DNA of 64,000 bases, from assembly GCA_000231825.2 (NCBI GenBank), contig JH720314.1, positions 1 through 64,000 on the forward strand. Reading direction: 5' to 3'. The position numbers and the translations under genes are program-made. The notes under the pieces are model-generated. The model made no database searches. It saw only the letters and a list, made by a program, of their open reading frames with translations, and was not told the DNA's origin. Origin of the DNA: Tetrahymena elliotti 4EA (lineage: Eukaryota; Ciliophora; Oligohymenophorea; Hymenostomatida; Tetrahymenidae). Each line of letters starts with the position of its first letter. The stretch's first letter is position 1. Shown in pieces: positions 36,584 to 48,834 of this stretch.

Positions 36584-38983
36584 TCAATCAAAATCTTATT
36601 TTATAATAAGAACAATTAATGAAGTCCAGCCATTGAAAGGATATCCTCTTTGGCCTTGACCTGTATATGGATTGTAAGTTTCATACAAATAGCCACTCTA
36701 CTTCCAGTTTTTGTAAACATTTTAAATTATATTATCCCTTAGTTCATGATAAATAATTTTAGCCCTCTCGTTCTAAAAATAGTAGAGTTTTAGAGATCTT
36801 AATATTAAATAGTTTAAAGGCATCCATATAGCTCCTCTCCAATAATTATCTCCCGTACCTTATAAGGGGTCTTTCAAAGAAAGAGATCTTATACCATAAT
36901 CTGTCCATAGATGATCTTTTGAGTATAATAAATCAAGAGTGTGTTGAAGCTCAAAGGAATTATTTTATATGGCATTAAATATTAGTGGGTAAATTGTAAT
37001 ATATCCTAAGTGAGTTACGAATTGTTCATCTGTATTATTGAAAATTTTTGCTCCAATATCCTTAAACAGATAAGTCTTACGATCTAAAAATTCATTCATC
37101 AACTATTATTTTAGTTACTCTTTGAATTTTTTGTATGAAGCTGATTTAGCTTTATAATTTAATCTTGATGATAATGTTTCCAAGCTTTCAGAAAAAAATA
37201 TCATCCAACTCTATAAATCTAAATGCTATTTTGATATAATTAGAGGATCTTATCTAGGATAATCATCTAGACCAGACCCCATAAAATTCCCATCTTTGCA
37301 ATACCCTTTGCACTACCATCTGTAATGGGGAGGAAGTTATTCATTTAGCATAATACGATTTATTTTATCTCTATTATGAAAATCTAATCCTGATTATGTT
37401 TTTGAAAACCACTTAAACCATTTTTCTAGTTTCCTAAAAGACTTTTACAAAAACATAAGATTTTTTCTACCTTATGTGATCTACAATATAGGAAGCAAGA
37501 GGGTTGGGGGATTTGCTTCATATGAATCTTGAGAGCGAAAACCATCTGGAACCATAATAGAAATTTCAGTAGTCCTAACTTGCTCTCTGGGAATATAACC
37601 AAATATATCTTAAATTTATAGCCAAGAATTTATGAATTACTTGCATAGCATATCATTCCATACACATATGATACTATCATGAAAGCCTTCATCCCATAAA
37701 AATGCACGAGGAAATATTTTACGAGAAGGAGATGCTGAAAATACAGTTTTATACTCATTGTTTTTCATTAAAGAGTTTCTAACCACAATTTTACCATGAT
37801 AAAATACTATGCCTCCAAGTAAATTAGATATTGTAGATTAAATTAAATCTTCCTTCTCATATCCAAATTTTTGCTTTAAATCAAGCTTAAACTTATCCTT
37901 TTTAATTTTAGTTAGCTGTTCAAACATTTAAATATTTTCAAAATAACTTGAATCAAATAATCCAGAAGATTATGCATAAGACTTCTGAATAGGAATTCCA
38001 TTGGTTTATTACTATGTTTTTTCTGTTGAATTAGCTTAATTTCTTTAAGTTATGGTTGTGTTTTAAAATCTGATAAAGAAATTTAAATTATTTCTTTATG
38101 AATTTGTAATTTTTAAAATTGCAATATTATTTATCTGATTATTTGTTTTAGAGCTCTGTTATCTCCTTCTACTACACTCTCTTCTACTTTATTCAGAATC
38201 TCCATCACATTAATTTTGATCTTCATCATTTGAATTATTGTTTTATTCACTATGCATTTTTTATGAGTTCTCTAAATTCCAATTTGAATCTATATTACTC
38301 AATAAAATTTTTTCCATATCCCATGAGTCTTGTACATTTACTTATGATAATTTTAATTCAAACTAAGAAGGTTGGTCTTGCTAGTTAAATTCTTAAATCT
38401 CAATATAATCTGAAGGTAAAGACTTCTTAAAGTGTTAAATTTCTAATTTTATTGGTTAATTTTCCTGAAATGTATCAATTTACATTCTCTTTTTAGATAT
38501 TTTTTAATTTTCATATGTGCTTGAAGATAAATACAAGTACACTGTTAATCCATTTGGCGAATCTTCTTTATTTGTAATTTACAAATTAACACCCCATTAT
38601 TGTTCTTCATTTTTTATAAAAACCATCTACATTTCCAAATTCATTTTAACATCTACTATTTTTTGTTCTGCAAAATCATTACCATTATGAGAAATGTAAT
38701 CGACAAACATGTGATCATTTTTATTGCCAAATTTCCATCTTAAATTATTTTTGTAGCTTTAATATTAGTTATTCATTTTCTTTTTAGCATAAATCAATCC
38801 AAAATTTAAAGGATTTAGTGATCTTTAAGTCAGGCAAAACAACAAATGTGGTTTGTATAATCCCCAGGAGTTATCTACTATTTAACTCTCATCTTATTTC
38901 TAAGTATTTTATGAATTGGAAGCGACAATTAATATAGCTAAAACTACAATAGCTTTTTAAAATGAGAAAGAATAACTAGGCAT
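36584..38983 (-). CDS. Mannosyl-oligosaccharide glucosidase (processing alpha-glucosidase I), GH63
   Basis: Removes the outermost alpha-1,2-linked glucose from the N-glycan precursor in the endoplasmic reticulum. A single uninterrupted frame of 800 codons runs from ATG 38983 to TGA 36584. The N-terminus is a signal-anchor (FSFQKAIVVLAILIVASNSQ), giving a type II or secreted topology. The N-domain starts WGLYKPHLLFCLTQRS. GH63 landmarks: FPRAFLWDEGFHDSI (about residue 430), FGYIPREQ, NPPTLLLPI, the acidic SGLDDYPRQDP, DYGIRSLS, YWRGAIWMPLNYL, and the C-terminal YETYNPYTGQGQRGYPFNGW. Length fits the eukaryotic enzyme. An Asn/Asp/Gln/Arg-rich insertion interrupts the N-terminal domain (about residues 240-290). 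Confidence 0.95.
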
Positions 38984-39656
38984 TTTTTATACTTTGATTT
39001 TAATTCTTTTAAATATAAATACATAAACAAAGAATTTAAAGATATTAGGATAAAATAATGATTACTTTTATTAAATAAAAAATAATATGTTACAACAAAT
39101 TTTTAAGATCTACTTTAAAATAAAAAATGATACATAAAAGTCTATTTCAATTAATTTAATTTTTAAACTAAGCTAAATAAAATTTATTAAAAAACTAAAA
39201 ATTTCGAAACAAAAATCTAATAAAAATGAATTTTTGCAGAATCATTAATTAATATCTAGAAAAAAATTATTTTAATTAAACCAAAGAACCTAAAATAAAA
39301 TTAAAAGTAAGATTTTTAATTCATCAATATGAACATATTTGTTTGAATAAATGAATAGAATACAAAATTGAATTTTATTATCCTGATGCATTGAATCGTT
39401 TCTATCTATATTTCAATATAGAATACAAAACAACTTTGTTAATTGTAATAAAGTGCATTCATCTTTATAAATCCTCTAAATTATTTCAAAATTGATTTGG
39501 TTTATGAAAGTAATTAAATGTGATAATTATGTTGTATTTTATTCATTAATATCAGTCCCCTTCTATTCTTTGCTTGATTTGATTAATTTTATTTAGTTTT
39601 ATTACATAAATTTAATATAATTTTGTTTATGTGGAACTGAGTTTTTAATAAAATGT
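38984..39656. other. AT-rich spacer
   Basis: 0.67 kb between two minus-strand genes: promoter side of the glucosidase gene and 3' flank of the DUF4476-like gene. No feature is seen. Confidence 0.55.
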
Positions 39657-41066
39657 TCAATATTATTTTGCTAAGTCGGAAATGAAATCCATAATATTTT
39701 ATCTTTGTTAATTTTTTCTAATATATTCTTGCTCCCAATTTTTTAGCTCTAAAGCTTTCAATCTATTTTCACAGTCTTTAGCATCAGTAATTAACTTTTA
39801 ATAATCAGGTTTTTGGCTTATATAGATAGTTCTATAGATTTCCATTTCTTTTCCTTCTTTTGGTTAAATTGAAAGCTATCTCTCCATCATCTAAACCATA
39901 TTAGAAGTAAAAACAATTTTTTTATCATCTAAACTTGGAATTTTTTCAAACATTGCCATAAGTAACTCATACCTAAGTAAAACTATTTCACCATTTTAAA
40001 CCTTTGAAATCTATTTCATAGCTTTTCTGTTTATCTCTTTGTATTGATCATCTGGCAAGACTATTTAAAGAGCCTTTTTGGTTGCTTTATCCATAAGCTA
40101 TTTAAATTCTTACTATTTTACAGTTAATTATTTCTTTAACTCAGCTAATAATTATTGATCAGATAAATAGGTTTCTTTGATTTTTTCTTATTATTTCTAT
40201 TTTTCTTCTTCTCTTCTTTAACGTTCTTCTTCGCTTTCTTCATAGTAATCATCATCATCATTATCATATTTTTCATCTTCAGAATAATCATCAACTTATT
40301 ATTTAACCTCAACTTTCACAGGTTTATTTGACTACTGCTATTAGAAATTATGTTGAATTTATATTGGTTTATTATTGTCTTAATTCGATGAGCTTGAATT
40401 AGTATTTTTATTAGGCGCTTAGTAATTAATTCCCAAAAGTTTTGCTGCTTTTTATTTAGTATCATCACTTTTGAATTATTCTAGTATCTAAGAAGCCGAA
40501 CTCTCACTTTTAATGCAACTTTATAAGAGTTATATACATTCTAGTTTCTTAGATTCATCAGACATTTCTTTCAACACATTACTCAAATTATTTATAGATA
40601 TAGAGGATATATGATCATTATCAACAGCACTTTTAATAAATTGAATCGTATTACTACTATATCTGGCAAGCTCAGCAACTTAAGTTCCACTAAATTTAAT
40701 ACTTCTTGGAAGTCTCCTGCAGGTATCAGTTATGTTACAATTTCCATGTATAGTAGAAGCAGAATCTTTAAAATAATAAGAGCCTGAGCTTCTTTCTAAA
40801 GGAATATAATTTGAAAATATGCTCATGAATGAATCAGCTTCATAGTCAGATATAACATTTAGTACCCCAAGAAAATCCTGGAAAGAAAGCCTGTTAACGC
40901 ATCTATTCTCAACAAGAGCCCTCATAATACTTTAGCTACACTTATGATCCAATACTTTTTTAAGATAATACGAGTCAAAGGCATAACTTCCCATTGACTT
41001 AATAATCTTAATAATGTCACTTTCATTGGATTTTTTTCTAATTTCATCATAAAAATTGGATCCCAT
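39657..41066 (-). CDS. DUF4476-like protein with charged coiled coil
   Basis: A single exon of 470 codons (ATG 41066, TGA 39657). The N-terminal 200 residues form two similar helical units: SDIIKIIKSMGSYAFDSYYL...VLNVISDYEADSF, and later ELARYSSNTIQFIKSAVDN...LECIQLLQSC. They have the repeated pattern of DUF4476, a helical module of unknown function. A Gln/Asn-rich linker follows, then a very acidic patch (YSEDEKYDNDDDDYYEESEE) passing into a basic coiled coil (EEERQRREEEKQKQQEKIKE). The C-terminus is a further helical region ending in DFISDLAKQY. No signal or membrane segment, so a cytosolic protein is likely. Family assignment is by pattern and tentative. Confidence 0.75.
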
Positions 41067-43442
41067 TTTTAACTATTGATTTTACTATCAATTTTAATTT
41101 TTTTTATTAAATTGTTAACTTTAAAAATTATATATTTCTGATTTGGAATAGCCTTATAAATCCACAATTTTTCAAATAGTAAATAGATTGAGAAAATGTG
41201 TTTTATTATCTATCATTCTACTAATTGGATATCTTATTTATTATCTTAATAAATTAATTCAATATTTATACTTATAACTTCTTATCAGAAAAAAATTGAT
41301 TTCCCATAAAGTTTATAATAACTCCACTCCTCCCATAGTTTCAATAAAGTGATGTAAAATGGATATTTTGAATGCTAAGAGCTTGATGTTTCCATTATTA
41401 AATAATAAAATTAAAAGCCCATGAGTTCATTTTCAACTCAAAATATCATTATCAAAACCAGATTTGCCAAAAATGTTTAATGCTAATATTTAGTAAGAAC
41501 TTAAAATTTGGTAAATAGAAATCTAATTAAATATTAAAAAATTTATTAATAATCTACCTCTTCAAAACTTCTATTTTATTAATATCATTTTTATTTTTTT
41601 CATAATTATCTTTTATACTTCAAATTTAGGTGTCAAAATAAAATTATTTTTTGTAAAAAAAGTTGAATTTATAACAAATTGTACAAAAAAATTCTTTATT
41701 TTATGATAAAGTAAACAAATAATTATTTAACTTTATATATGATTTTAATTGAATATTTATCAATACGCATTTATAGCAAAACTTAATTAATTCCAAGTAA
41801 TTATTACCTATTCGTTTAACAATATCATGATATTCAAAATGTAAAAAATGTTCCAGGAATCACATATTTCTAATATTTTATAATTTAAGAATTATTTCTT
41901 AATTTTTTTACTACCTGTAACTAAGTATTTAATAAAATATAAAAATCACTAACTAAACCTTTTAAAATTTAAAAATCTTCTTGTTTATAAAATTAAAAAA
42001 AATTCTTATAATTGCAAAAAAGTGTTCGTTTTTAAATACATGAGAATTTTATATTTTACTTTGGAATCAAATATTGTTTTATTTCTGTGTAGTAAATATT
42101 TATTTTTTCATTATTTTTAAAATGTATTTTCAAATCATAATTTTTGTCAACAAAATTAAATACTATTAAGAGAGAAAAAAAGTTCTATTAAAAATTGAAT
42201 CTAGTGTTATTTGAATTAATTTTGTTAGTTATACTAATAATGAAAGTAAAAATAGTTTTGAAATTTAAATTTTAAGAATATTTAGTTTTTTATTCATCCA
42301 TTATTAGTTATTAAAAATTAAATAATTTTTTAAACAAAAAATTTAAACTTTATTAATGATTTTTCCTAAAAGTTATTTTTGTTGAAAATTTTATTTATTT
42401 CTTTATTAAAGGATTTTATAAAAAAATATTGATAAGTTTTTGAATGGACTAAATTAATTGAAATACCTTTAAAACGGAAATTGAAAAACAAAATGTTGTT
42501 TACTAAGATATTTTTTTACCAACAATTAAAAAAGTTTATTCAAAAAAGAAAATTGATTATCATTTTTTGGATTGAAATAATTTTTTATTTTTTAGTAAAA
42601 TTTCATTGAGGTGAATAAAAAAATCTCTTCTAATTTAAGGCTGCTATTATCCCCAATAAATCAAATTAAATTTTATTTTTTAAAGAAGCATAATAATTGG
42701 ATAAAATATAAAATATTATAAGTAAAGAATAGTAAAAATGAAGAATGAAAAAAATTAGAAAATTAAATTTATTTTATTTGATGTGATTTAAAATACAATC
42801 AAATTATTTTGAGGGTTTGATAAATTAAATTTGATGAAAGACGAGAGTATAAATTTAATATGTAAAAGCATAAGAAGAAGGAAAAAATAAAAGCTTAGAA
42901 AAGCAAGCAAATAAATACAACAGAAAGGCTCCTAACAAGTAAAAAAGCTATCTAGATCAATAAAAAGTGTCGACAAGAAATAATTTTTAATAACTGATAC
43001 GTCTATGAAATTCAACAATAAATTTTGATTATTTTAATTTTAAAAACTTCATATTTATTGTTTAAATTCTAATATATTCTATTATGAGAGAAGGCGAGAA
43101 TTATTATAAAATTTAATAATTAATTAAAATTCTTATGCATGATTATTTCTGTGGGTAATGAAGTGATTAGGATAATAAACAAATAAATAATCAAAGGAGA
43201 GGGGAGAAAAGTGTTAAAAACTAAGTGATTAATGTTAGAATCTATATATTCAATCAAGAGAGAGTAAAAATTAATTAAAAAAGGATAGTTTTGAGGGGAT
43301 TGTTTAAAAATATAGAGAGAAGTGAGGGTAATTTAAAAGGATAGATTGTATCTAAAATAAATCAAAAATTAAGAAACAAAGAAAGGATAAAGAAATTTGA
43401 CCTTAATAAAAATAATAAGAAGTAAGAAAAGAAAAAGTAAAA
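41067..43442. other. Divergent intergenic region and purine-rich leader of the P0 gene
   Basis: The left 1.7 kb is featureless AT-rich sequence. From about 42840 to 43440 the plus strand becomes purine-rich, with repeated short runs such as GAGAGAAGG, GGAGAGGGGAGAAAAG and AGAGAGAAGTGAGGG, right up to the P0 start codon. It looks like a transcribed 5' leader or promoter of a highly expressed gene. No RNA gene is recognised. Confidence 0.45.
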
Positions 43443-45815
43443 ATGCCTCCTGCTAAAGTTGACAAGAAAGCTAAGAAGGACGCTTTCATCAGAAGATTCT
43501 ACGAATTACTTTCCAAGTTCGATTCCATCGCTCTCTGTACCTTGGATAACGTTGGTTCTTTACAACTCCAATAAATCAGAAGATCCCTCGGTGCTAACAA
43601 CATCATGGTTATCGGAAAGAACGTAAGAATTTATTTTTTTTTGTACTTATATTTTTGTATCATTAATCATGTTCATCTTCAACTCTACAATCATCAACAC
43701 TTAATTAGCCCAGGTTTAATTATAAAACTAAATATCTTCAAATATGCAGACTTTCAAATAAGATATGATAATCAAATTTATCTATTTAATAACCACTCAC
43801 TCTGCAACAAACTCCAACCTACCTACACTCCTATCTATCTAACTATCAATCAGCCCAGATCATTGATTGATTAATTAGTTAACAAATCATTTCACATAGC
43901 CCTTCTCTTTCAATAAAATAGCAACAGCAAAAACCTTCTATTAACTTTTTAAAAGCAATAAAATATCTACTAGATTCACTGAGTGTAAATGCAGAATTCT
44001 CGCTAACCTACTCATTTGGTTAGTTTGCTTATTAAGCAAAAAATATAGATTTCAAGTAGTTTTAGTTAATAGCGAAGATTAAATTATTTGTTATTTTCAG
44101 AGATATTATTAGTCAAAATTAAGAAAAATATCTTGTGTAATAAAGAAGGTTAAAAATTAAAAAAGAAAGAAAGTGTGAATTATCTAATTAAAGCAAGAAA
44201 TTTAAGATCATAACGATCTCATTAGTCAATTTAGATATCATAAAATGAATGGTAGGTAGATAGGTAGGTTGGTAGCAAGTTTGGAAATAAGATGGTAGAT
44301 AGTAACATCATAAGCAGAGTTTAATTGATTTATCCATCAATTTGAAAGTATTAATTAAAGTATTAACAAAGCATTAAGTGAGCTCCAAAGCTAATTTAAC
44401 AGAGCGTATTAACTAAATAGTAGGTAGAATTAGCCTATCTTTGTTTATAGATTATTATTAAGGCCTCTGTTTGTCCTTCTAATTCAAATTTCATTTTAGA
44501 AAATCAGAATCTCAAAAAATAATATCAAACAAACTCACTTCTATCCTATTTTTTGTATGTAGAAAATAATTTGGCAAACAAACAAAATAAAGGCCTTATT
44601 TATTCTTACATGAAGATTTTTCAATACTAAACTAACGAAGGTGTTATATGCTTCAAAAAAATGAAAATAATAATAACCTATTATCAACCATTAATAAATT
44701 AAATAGTTTAGTGATTTTAAAAACTCGATAGATCACATAAAAAAATTAAAAATATTTTTAGACTAACAGCTAATTAAATGATATGATAAATCTTGAAGTT
44801 GATGAACACTTAAGATTAATAAATAGCATATTTGAATAAATAAATCTATAAAATATGGTCCTCCCAACCATGCTTTAATTGAAAAATATTTAGCATTTTT
44901 TGAATTTTATAACTAATTTTACTTATTAATTATAAAGACCGTCGTCAGAAAGGCTGTTGAACTCAAGTCTGCTGACTTACCCGCTGGTGAAAAGTACGAC
45001 TGGTACAGACAATTTGGTGCTCCCAAGCCCCAACTTGCTTCTTTGATTCCTCACTTAAAGAACAAGATCGCTTACGTTTTCCACAACGATCCTATCTTCG
45101 CTTTGAAGCCCAAGATTGAATCTTTCGTTGTCCCCGCTCCCGCTAGAGTTGGTACCGTTGCCCAAAAGGATGTTATCATTCCTCCTGGCCCCACTGGTAT
45201 GGATCCCTCATAAATTAACTTCTTCCACGCCTTGTCTATCTCCACCAAGATTCAAAAGGGTCAAATTGAAATTACCAAGGAAGTTTAAGTTTGTACTAAG
45301 GGTAAGAAGATCGGTAACTCCGAAGTCTCCCTTTTGGAAAAGATGAACATCCAACCCTTCTCTTATGGTATGAAGTGCTTCTCTGACTACGACAATGGTG
45401 AAATCTTAACTGAAGAAGTCTTGTCCATCAGTCCTTCCGTTATTTTGGATGCCTTCGCAACAAATACTTTAAGAGTTGCTGCCGTCTCCCTTGCCACCGG
45501 TTACGTCACTGCTCCCGCTATTCCTCACTTAATCCAAAATGCTTTCAAGGATCTTGCTGCTATTGGTTTGGAAACTGGCTACAAGTTCAAGGAAATCGAA
45601 AATGCTGGCTAAGCCCCCGCTGCTTCTGCTCCTGCTGCTAAGGCCGACACCAAGGTTGCTGCTAAGCCCGTTGGTAAGATATTTTTCTAAATATTATTAA
45701 CATAAAATGTTTAAATTAAAAAATTGATTTTAATTAATATCTTTAATAAATTTTAGTTGAAGAAAAGCCTGCTGAACCCGAAGAAGATTTGGACATGGGT
45801 GATCTTTTCGGTTGA
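43443..45815 (+). CDS. RPLP0: 60S acidic ribosomal protein P0 (uL10)
   Basis: Stalk base protein of the large ribosomal subunit; binds 28S rRNA and anchors P1/P2 dimers. Three exons (43443-43622, 44938-45673, 45757-45815) join in phase to 324 residues. Landmarks: basic N-terminus MPPAKVDKKAKKDAF, DNVGSLQLQQIRRSLG, VMVIGKN-type strand, then GAPKPQLASLIPHLKNKIAY, VPAPARVGTVAQKDV, and the Ala/Pro-rich hinge (PAASAPAAKADTKVAAKP). The tail is acidic and ends EEDLDMGDLFG, divergent from the usual GFGLFD-type end. Codon choice is strongly biased to C-ending codons (CTC, GTC, TTC, AAG), as expected for a very highly expressed ciliate gene, yet TAA still appears for Gln. Intron 1 is 1,315 nt, exceptional for this window. 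Confidence 0.97.
43623..44937 (+). other. 1.3-kb first intron of the P0 gene with possible RNA structure
   Basis: The intron starts GTAAGAA and ends TATAAAG. It is less monotonous than other introns. A perfect 12-nt inverted repeat, CCAACCTACCTA (43814-43825) and TAGGTAGGTTGG (44261-44272), could bring its middle together. Two directly adjacent perfect hairpins, CTAACC/GGTTAG and TTTGCTT/AAGCAAA, sit at 44003-44040. Open frames inside (for example 43605-43874) are not supported as coding. It could host a snoRNA or be a regulatory intron; neither box C/D nor H/ACA signatures are convincing. Confidence 0.35.
44003..44040 (+). other. Two adjacent perfect hairpins inside the P0 intron
   Basis: CTAACC (44003-44008) pairs with GGTTAG (44018-44023) around a 9-nt loop. 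It is followed without gap by TTTGCTT (44024-44030) pairing with AAGCAAA (44034-44040) around a 3-nt loop. They are small but perfect and abutting. Confidence 0.35.
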
Positions 45816-48000
45816 TTATATAAAACCTTCAAAAGCTCTCTCTCATAAATAAAAAATATAAAATAATATAATTCACTTCTTTTTGTTTATGTATGGACTA
45901 TACTATTTTTAATCTTATTTAAACTGGTTAAACTAATTTCAAGTATCACAAAATCTAATATCTTCACTTCAACAAACACAAAATTGTACTTAAAATATAA
46001 ATTAATAAATGATTATTAAAATACTTATTTTTCATAAATCGTATTCAGAAATAAATAACCATATCTCTCAATTTAAATATTACAAAACATTTCAAATCAA
46101 CAAAAAGTCTAAAAAAAAATCTCATCATTATATTTGTATCCGCAAAAAATCAAATATTTAGGCCTTTTTTATTTTAATTTAAATAAATCTGATGGTGTTT
46201 TTTTCTTGAAAGTTAATAAAATTATAAATTTAAACCACATTTATCTGATTATATTTAATTTTTAAAAAAATATCAAATTTGACTTCTAAAATTTAAATTT
46301 GAAAAGTATTTTAGGAAAATTCACTCAATTTTATGCATAGATAGTAAATTAGTATATGAATTTTGACAAAATGTTTATTTTTAGTAATTTAAAATACTTT
46401 TTTGCAAATTATTTCTTTTATCTTCACCTTGTTATGTTAGCCTTGCTTTTTTGATTACTTAAATGTTCAGTAGAGATAGAACATATAAATACTTCATTAA
46501 ATGTATAAATTAAAACTAAAAATGAGAATATAATAACCATGTATTATGTAAGAAACTTGGTAATTTTAGACAAATTTTATAGATTATTTTAAAAGAAATC
46601 AATAAAATGTTTACTTTTTCTAATTTAAAATACTTATTAAGGAATAAATTAAGCTAAAATTATTTATAAAAAATAAATTAAAAAAAGAAATGTCAGCTAA
46701 CTTCCAATTCTAGACAAATTTAATTTGTGGTTTATTATTAATAAATATTTTCATTTTTTGGTTTAAAATATTTTTTTGTGATTAATATTTAGAAATTCTT
46801 CAATTCATTTAATTTAAAGGAACACATAATTAAATTTGAATAGAAAATCTATGAAAACCAGTCAAGCTTAATAGATTAGTTAATTTTTTTATAAAACAAA
46901 TATTTTTTTTAATTTCAAATTAAATTATGAACAAAAAATTTAATTTGTCAAGGAAAGAAAAAAAATGAGCTAATTTTAGAAAAATTTATTAGATTTAATG
47001 AATTTGATTTTATCAAATATTTGTTTATTCTAATTTCAAAATTATTTTTTGAGTTTAATTTTATAAAAATTTAACTTTTAATCAATTTTTTCTCGTAATA
47101 AAAGTTTTTTATTATTTAAACTATTTTTAGATATTTAATTGAGAATTTTTGAAATTTATGAGATTAGATTAAGACAAGATTTTAAAAAAGCAAACCCCTT
47201 TTTTATGTTTTTGTTAAGGCAAATTCATAGAAATATTTTTAAATTCTATGCTCCTCTTAGAAACATTTTTATTTTAGATAAAGTAGACGCTTTTTCAATA
47301 AAATTTTATTGCATTTTTATTTGGAAAATATTATTTGAAATAGAGAGAGAATACTAATACAGAGAGAAATGTATGTATTGTTGGTAGTTTGCTTGTTTTT
47401 GTTTTATAGTTTATATGTTTTAGAATCTTTTTAAAAAAATATTTGAAAAATAAAGATATTAAATAGAAAAAGTAAAGAAAAAAGATTGAAAATAGTTTAG
47501 ATGACTTGGAGATACAATAAACCTTAGTTTAAAGAAATAAATATGAAAAATGAAATGAATCTAAGATTGATAGAATGGTTTGAATAAGAGTTTTTGTTTG
47601 TTTGCTTGTTTGTTATCTTGATTTTCTTAATAAGTAAATTTGTATCTATGAATAGGATATGTATGCATGAGTGATTGTTTAAAATTTAGAGTAAAATTTT
47701 GAATGAGAGTGAGATAGTAAAATACATGGAAAACAAAAATAAAAAATTAAAGTATTATCTATATAAATAGGGAAAGAAACATTGATAATTTAAAAGGAGA
47801 AAAAATCAAAAAGAAAGACAAACTGTCAAAAAAAAAAAAATCACTAGTTTTTTATCTTTATATATATATAACATCACTTATATATAAATTATAGTAGAGT
47901 AAAGTTTATAAAATTAGAACTTTAGTATATAAAAGCATATCATTTTAATATAATATATATAGAATTACTTATAGATACATATAATAAAGAAAGACACGCA
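45816..48000. other. Intergenic region, promoter side of the CCCH gene
   Basis: 2.2 kb without a supported gene. The right third (about 47360-48000) has plus-strand purine-rich leader-like sequence and a TATATATATA tract at about 47858-47870 followed by a second at about 47879. An open frame near 47139-47480 is A/T-driven and judged non-coding. Confidence 0.5.
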
Positions 48001-48834
48001 ATGGCTCACTAGAATATTTATTCTCAATAACCCCAATCTTTTTAAGCTAATTATGATCTTGGATAGTAGGTTTATATTTCCAACCAATCCAACCCCAACT
48101 CTAGCCAAAGCAGCACTAACAATAGCCAAGCTGCTCGCACTCAAATAATGCATATTAACCCTTCCAACAGCGGTAAGTATAAGACCAGTATTTGTAGACA
48201 TTTTAGAAACGGAAACTGCCAATTAGGAAATACTTGTCACTTCGCTCATGGTTCAGACGAAATGAGAAATGTCAATGATCCTCTTCCCAACAATATTCCT
48301 CAACAACCTAAAGTTGTCTGCAACAATTTTAAAACTGTCAAGTGCCGCTACTTCGAAAAGGGTTTTTGCAAGAACTAGCATGCTTGCTGCTTTGCTCACG
48401 GCGATCAAGATTTACAGTATAGCCAATTAGTTAACCCTATGCAAATGATTCCTCAACACAATAAATTTACTGATTCCATTCTCTTAATTTCAATTTTACA
48501 AAACTTAGAGCATGTTTTCCCCAACGATCCTTAGATCATTTAAAAGTTACAATACGCTTAATAGATTGCTCGTAACTGTGACTAAAAGGGAGCCTTCAAC
48601 ATCATTTCAGACATTATGAAGGACCCTAAAAGAACTGAAGAAGAAAAGGGTTTGTACAACACCATTTACACTAATGCTTAGATGTTCTACAGCTAATAGT
48701 AATAGCTTAGTTAAGCTTACATGCCTCCTTACTAATAAATGGGCATGCAGTACAGCAACGTACTTGATCCTTCTTTCTACATGCAACAATAGCTTGCCAG
48801 TTAATAACAATAAACCTAGTTCAAGACCAACTGA
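48001..48834 (+). CDS. Tandem CCCH zinc-finger RNA-binding protein
   Basis: Single exon of 277 residues (ATG 48001, TGA 48832). After a Gln/Asn/Ser-rich head there are two C-x7-C-x5-C-x3-H fingers: CRHFRNGNCQLGNTCHFAH (from about residue 64) and CRYFEKGFCKNQHACCFAH (about residue 116), spaced by some 33 residues. Such finger pairs bind AU-rich or other single-stranded mRNA elements and usually act in mRNA turnover or translation. The C-terminal half contains a helical region (ILLISILQNLEHVFPNDPQI, NIISDIMKDPKRTEEEK) and a Gln-rich tail. Codon use is GC-enriched like that of P0, suggesting high expression. Wide spacers of about 2 kb lie on both sides. Confidence 0.93.

Noticed and set aside
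43605..43874. Open frame on the plus strand after the first P0 exon
   Set aside because: It starts inside the known P0 exon and runs into the intron; the P0 frame and splice phases explain the sequence.
47139..47480. Open frame in the spacer before the CCCH gene
   Set aside because: Phe/Ile/Lys-rich, no domain, no clear start; long open frames are expected here because only TGA stops translation.
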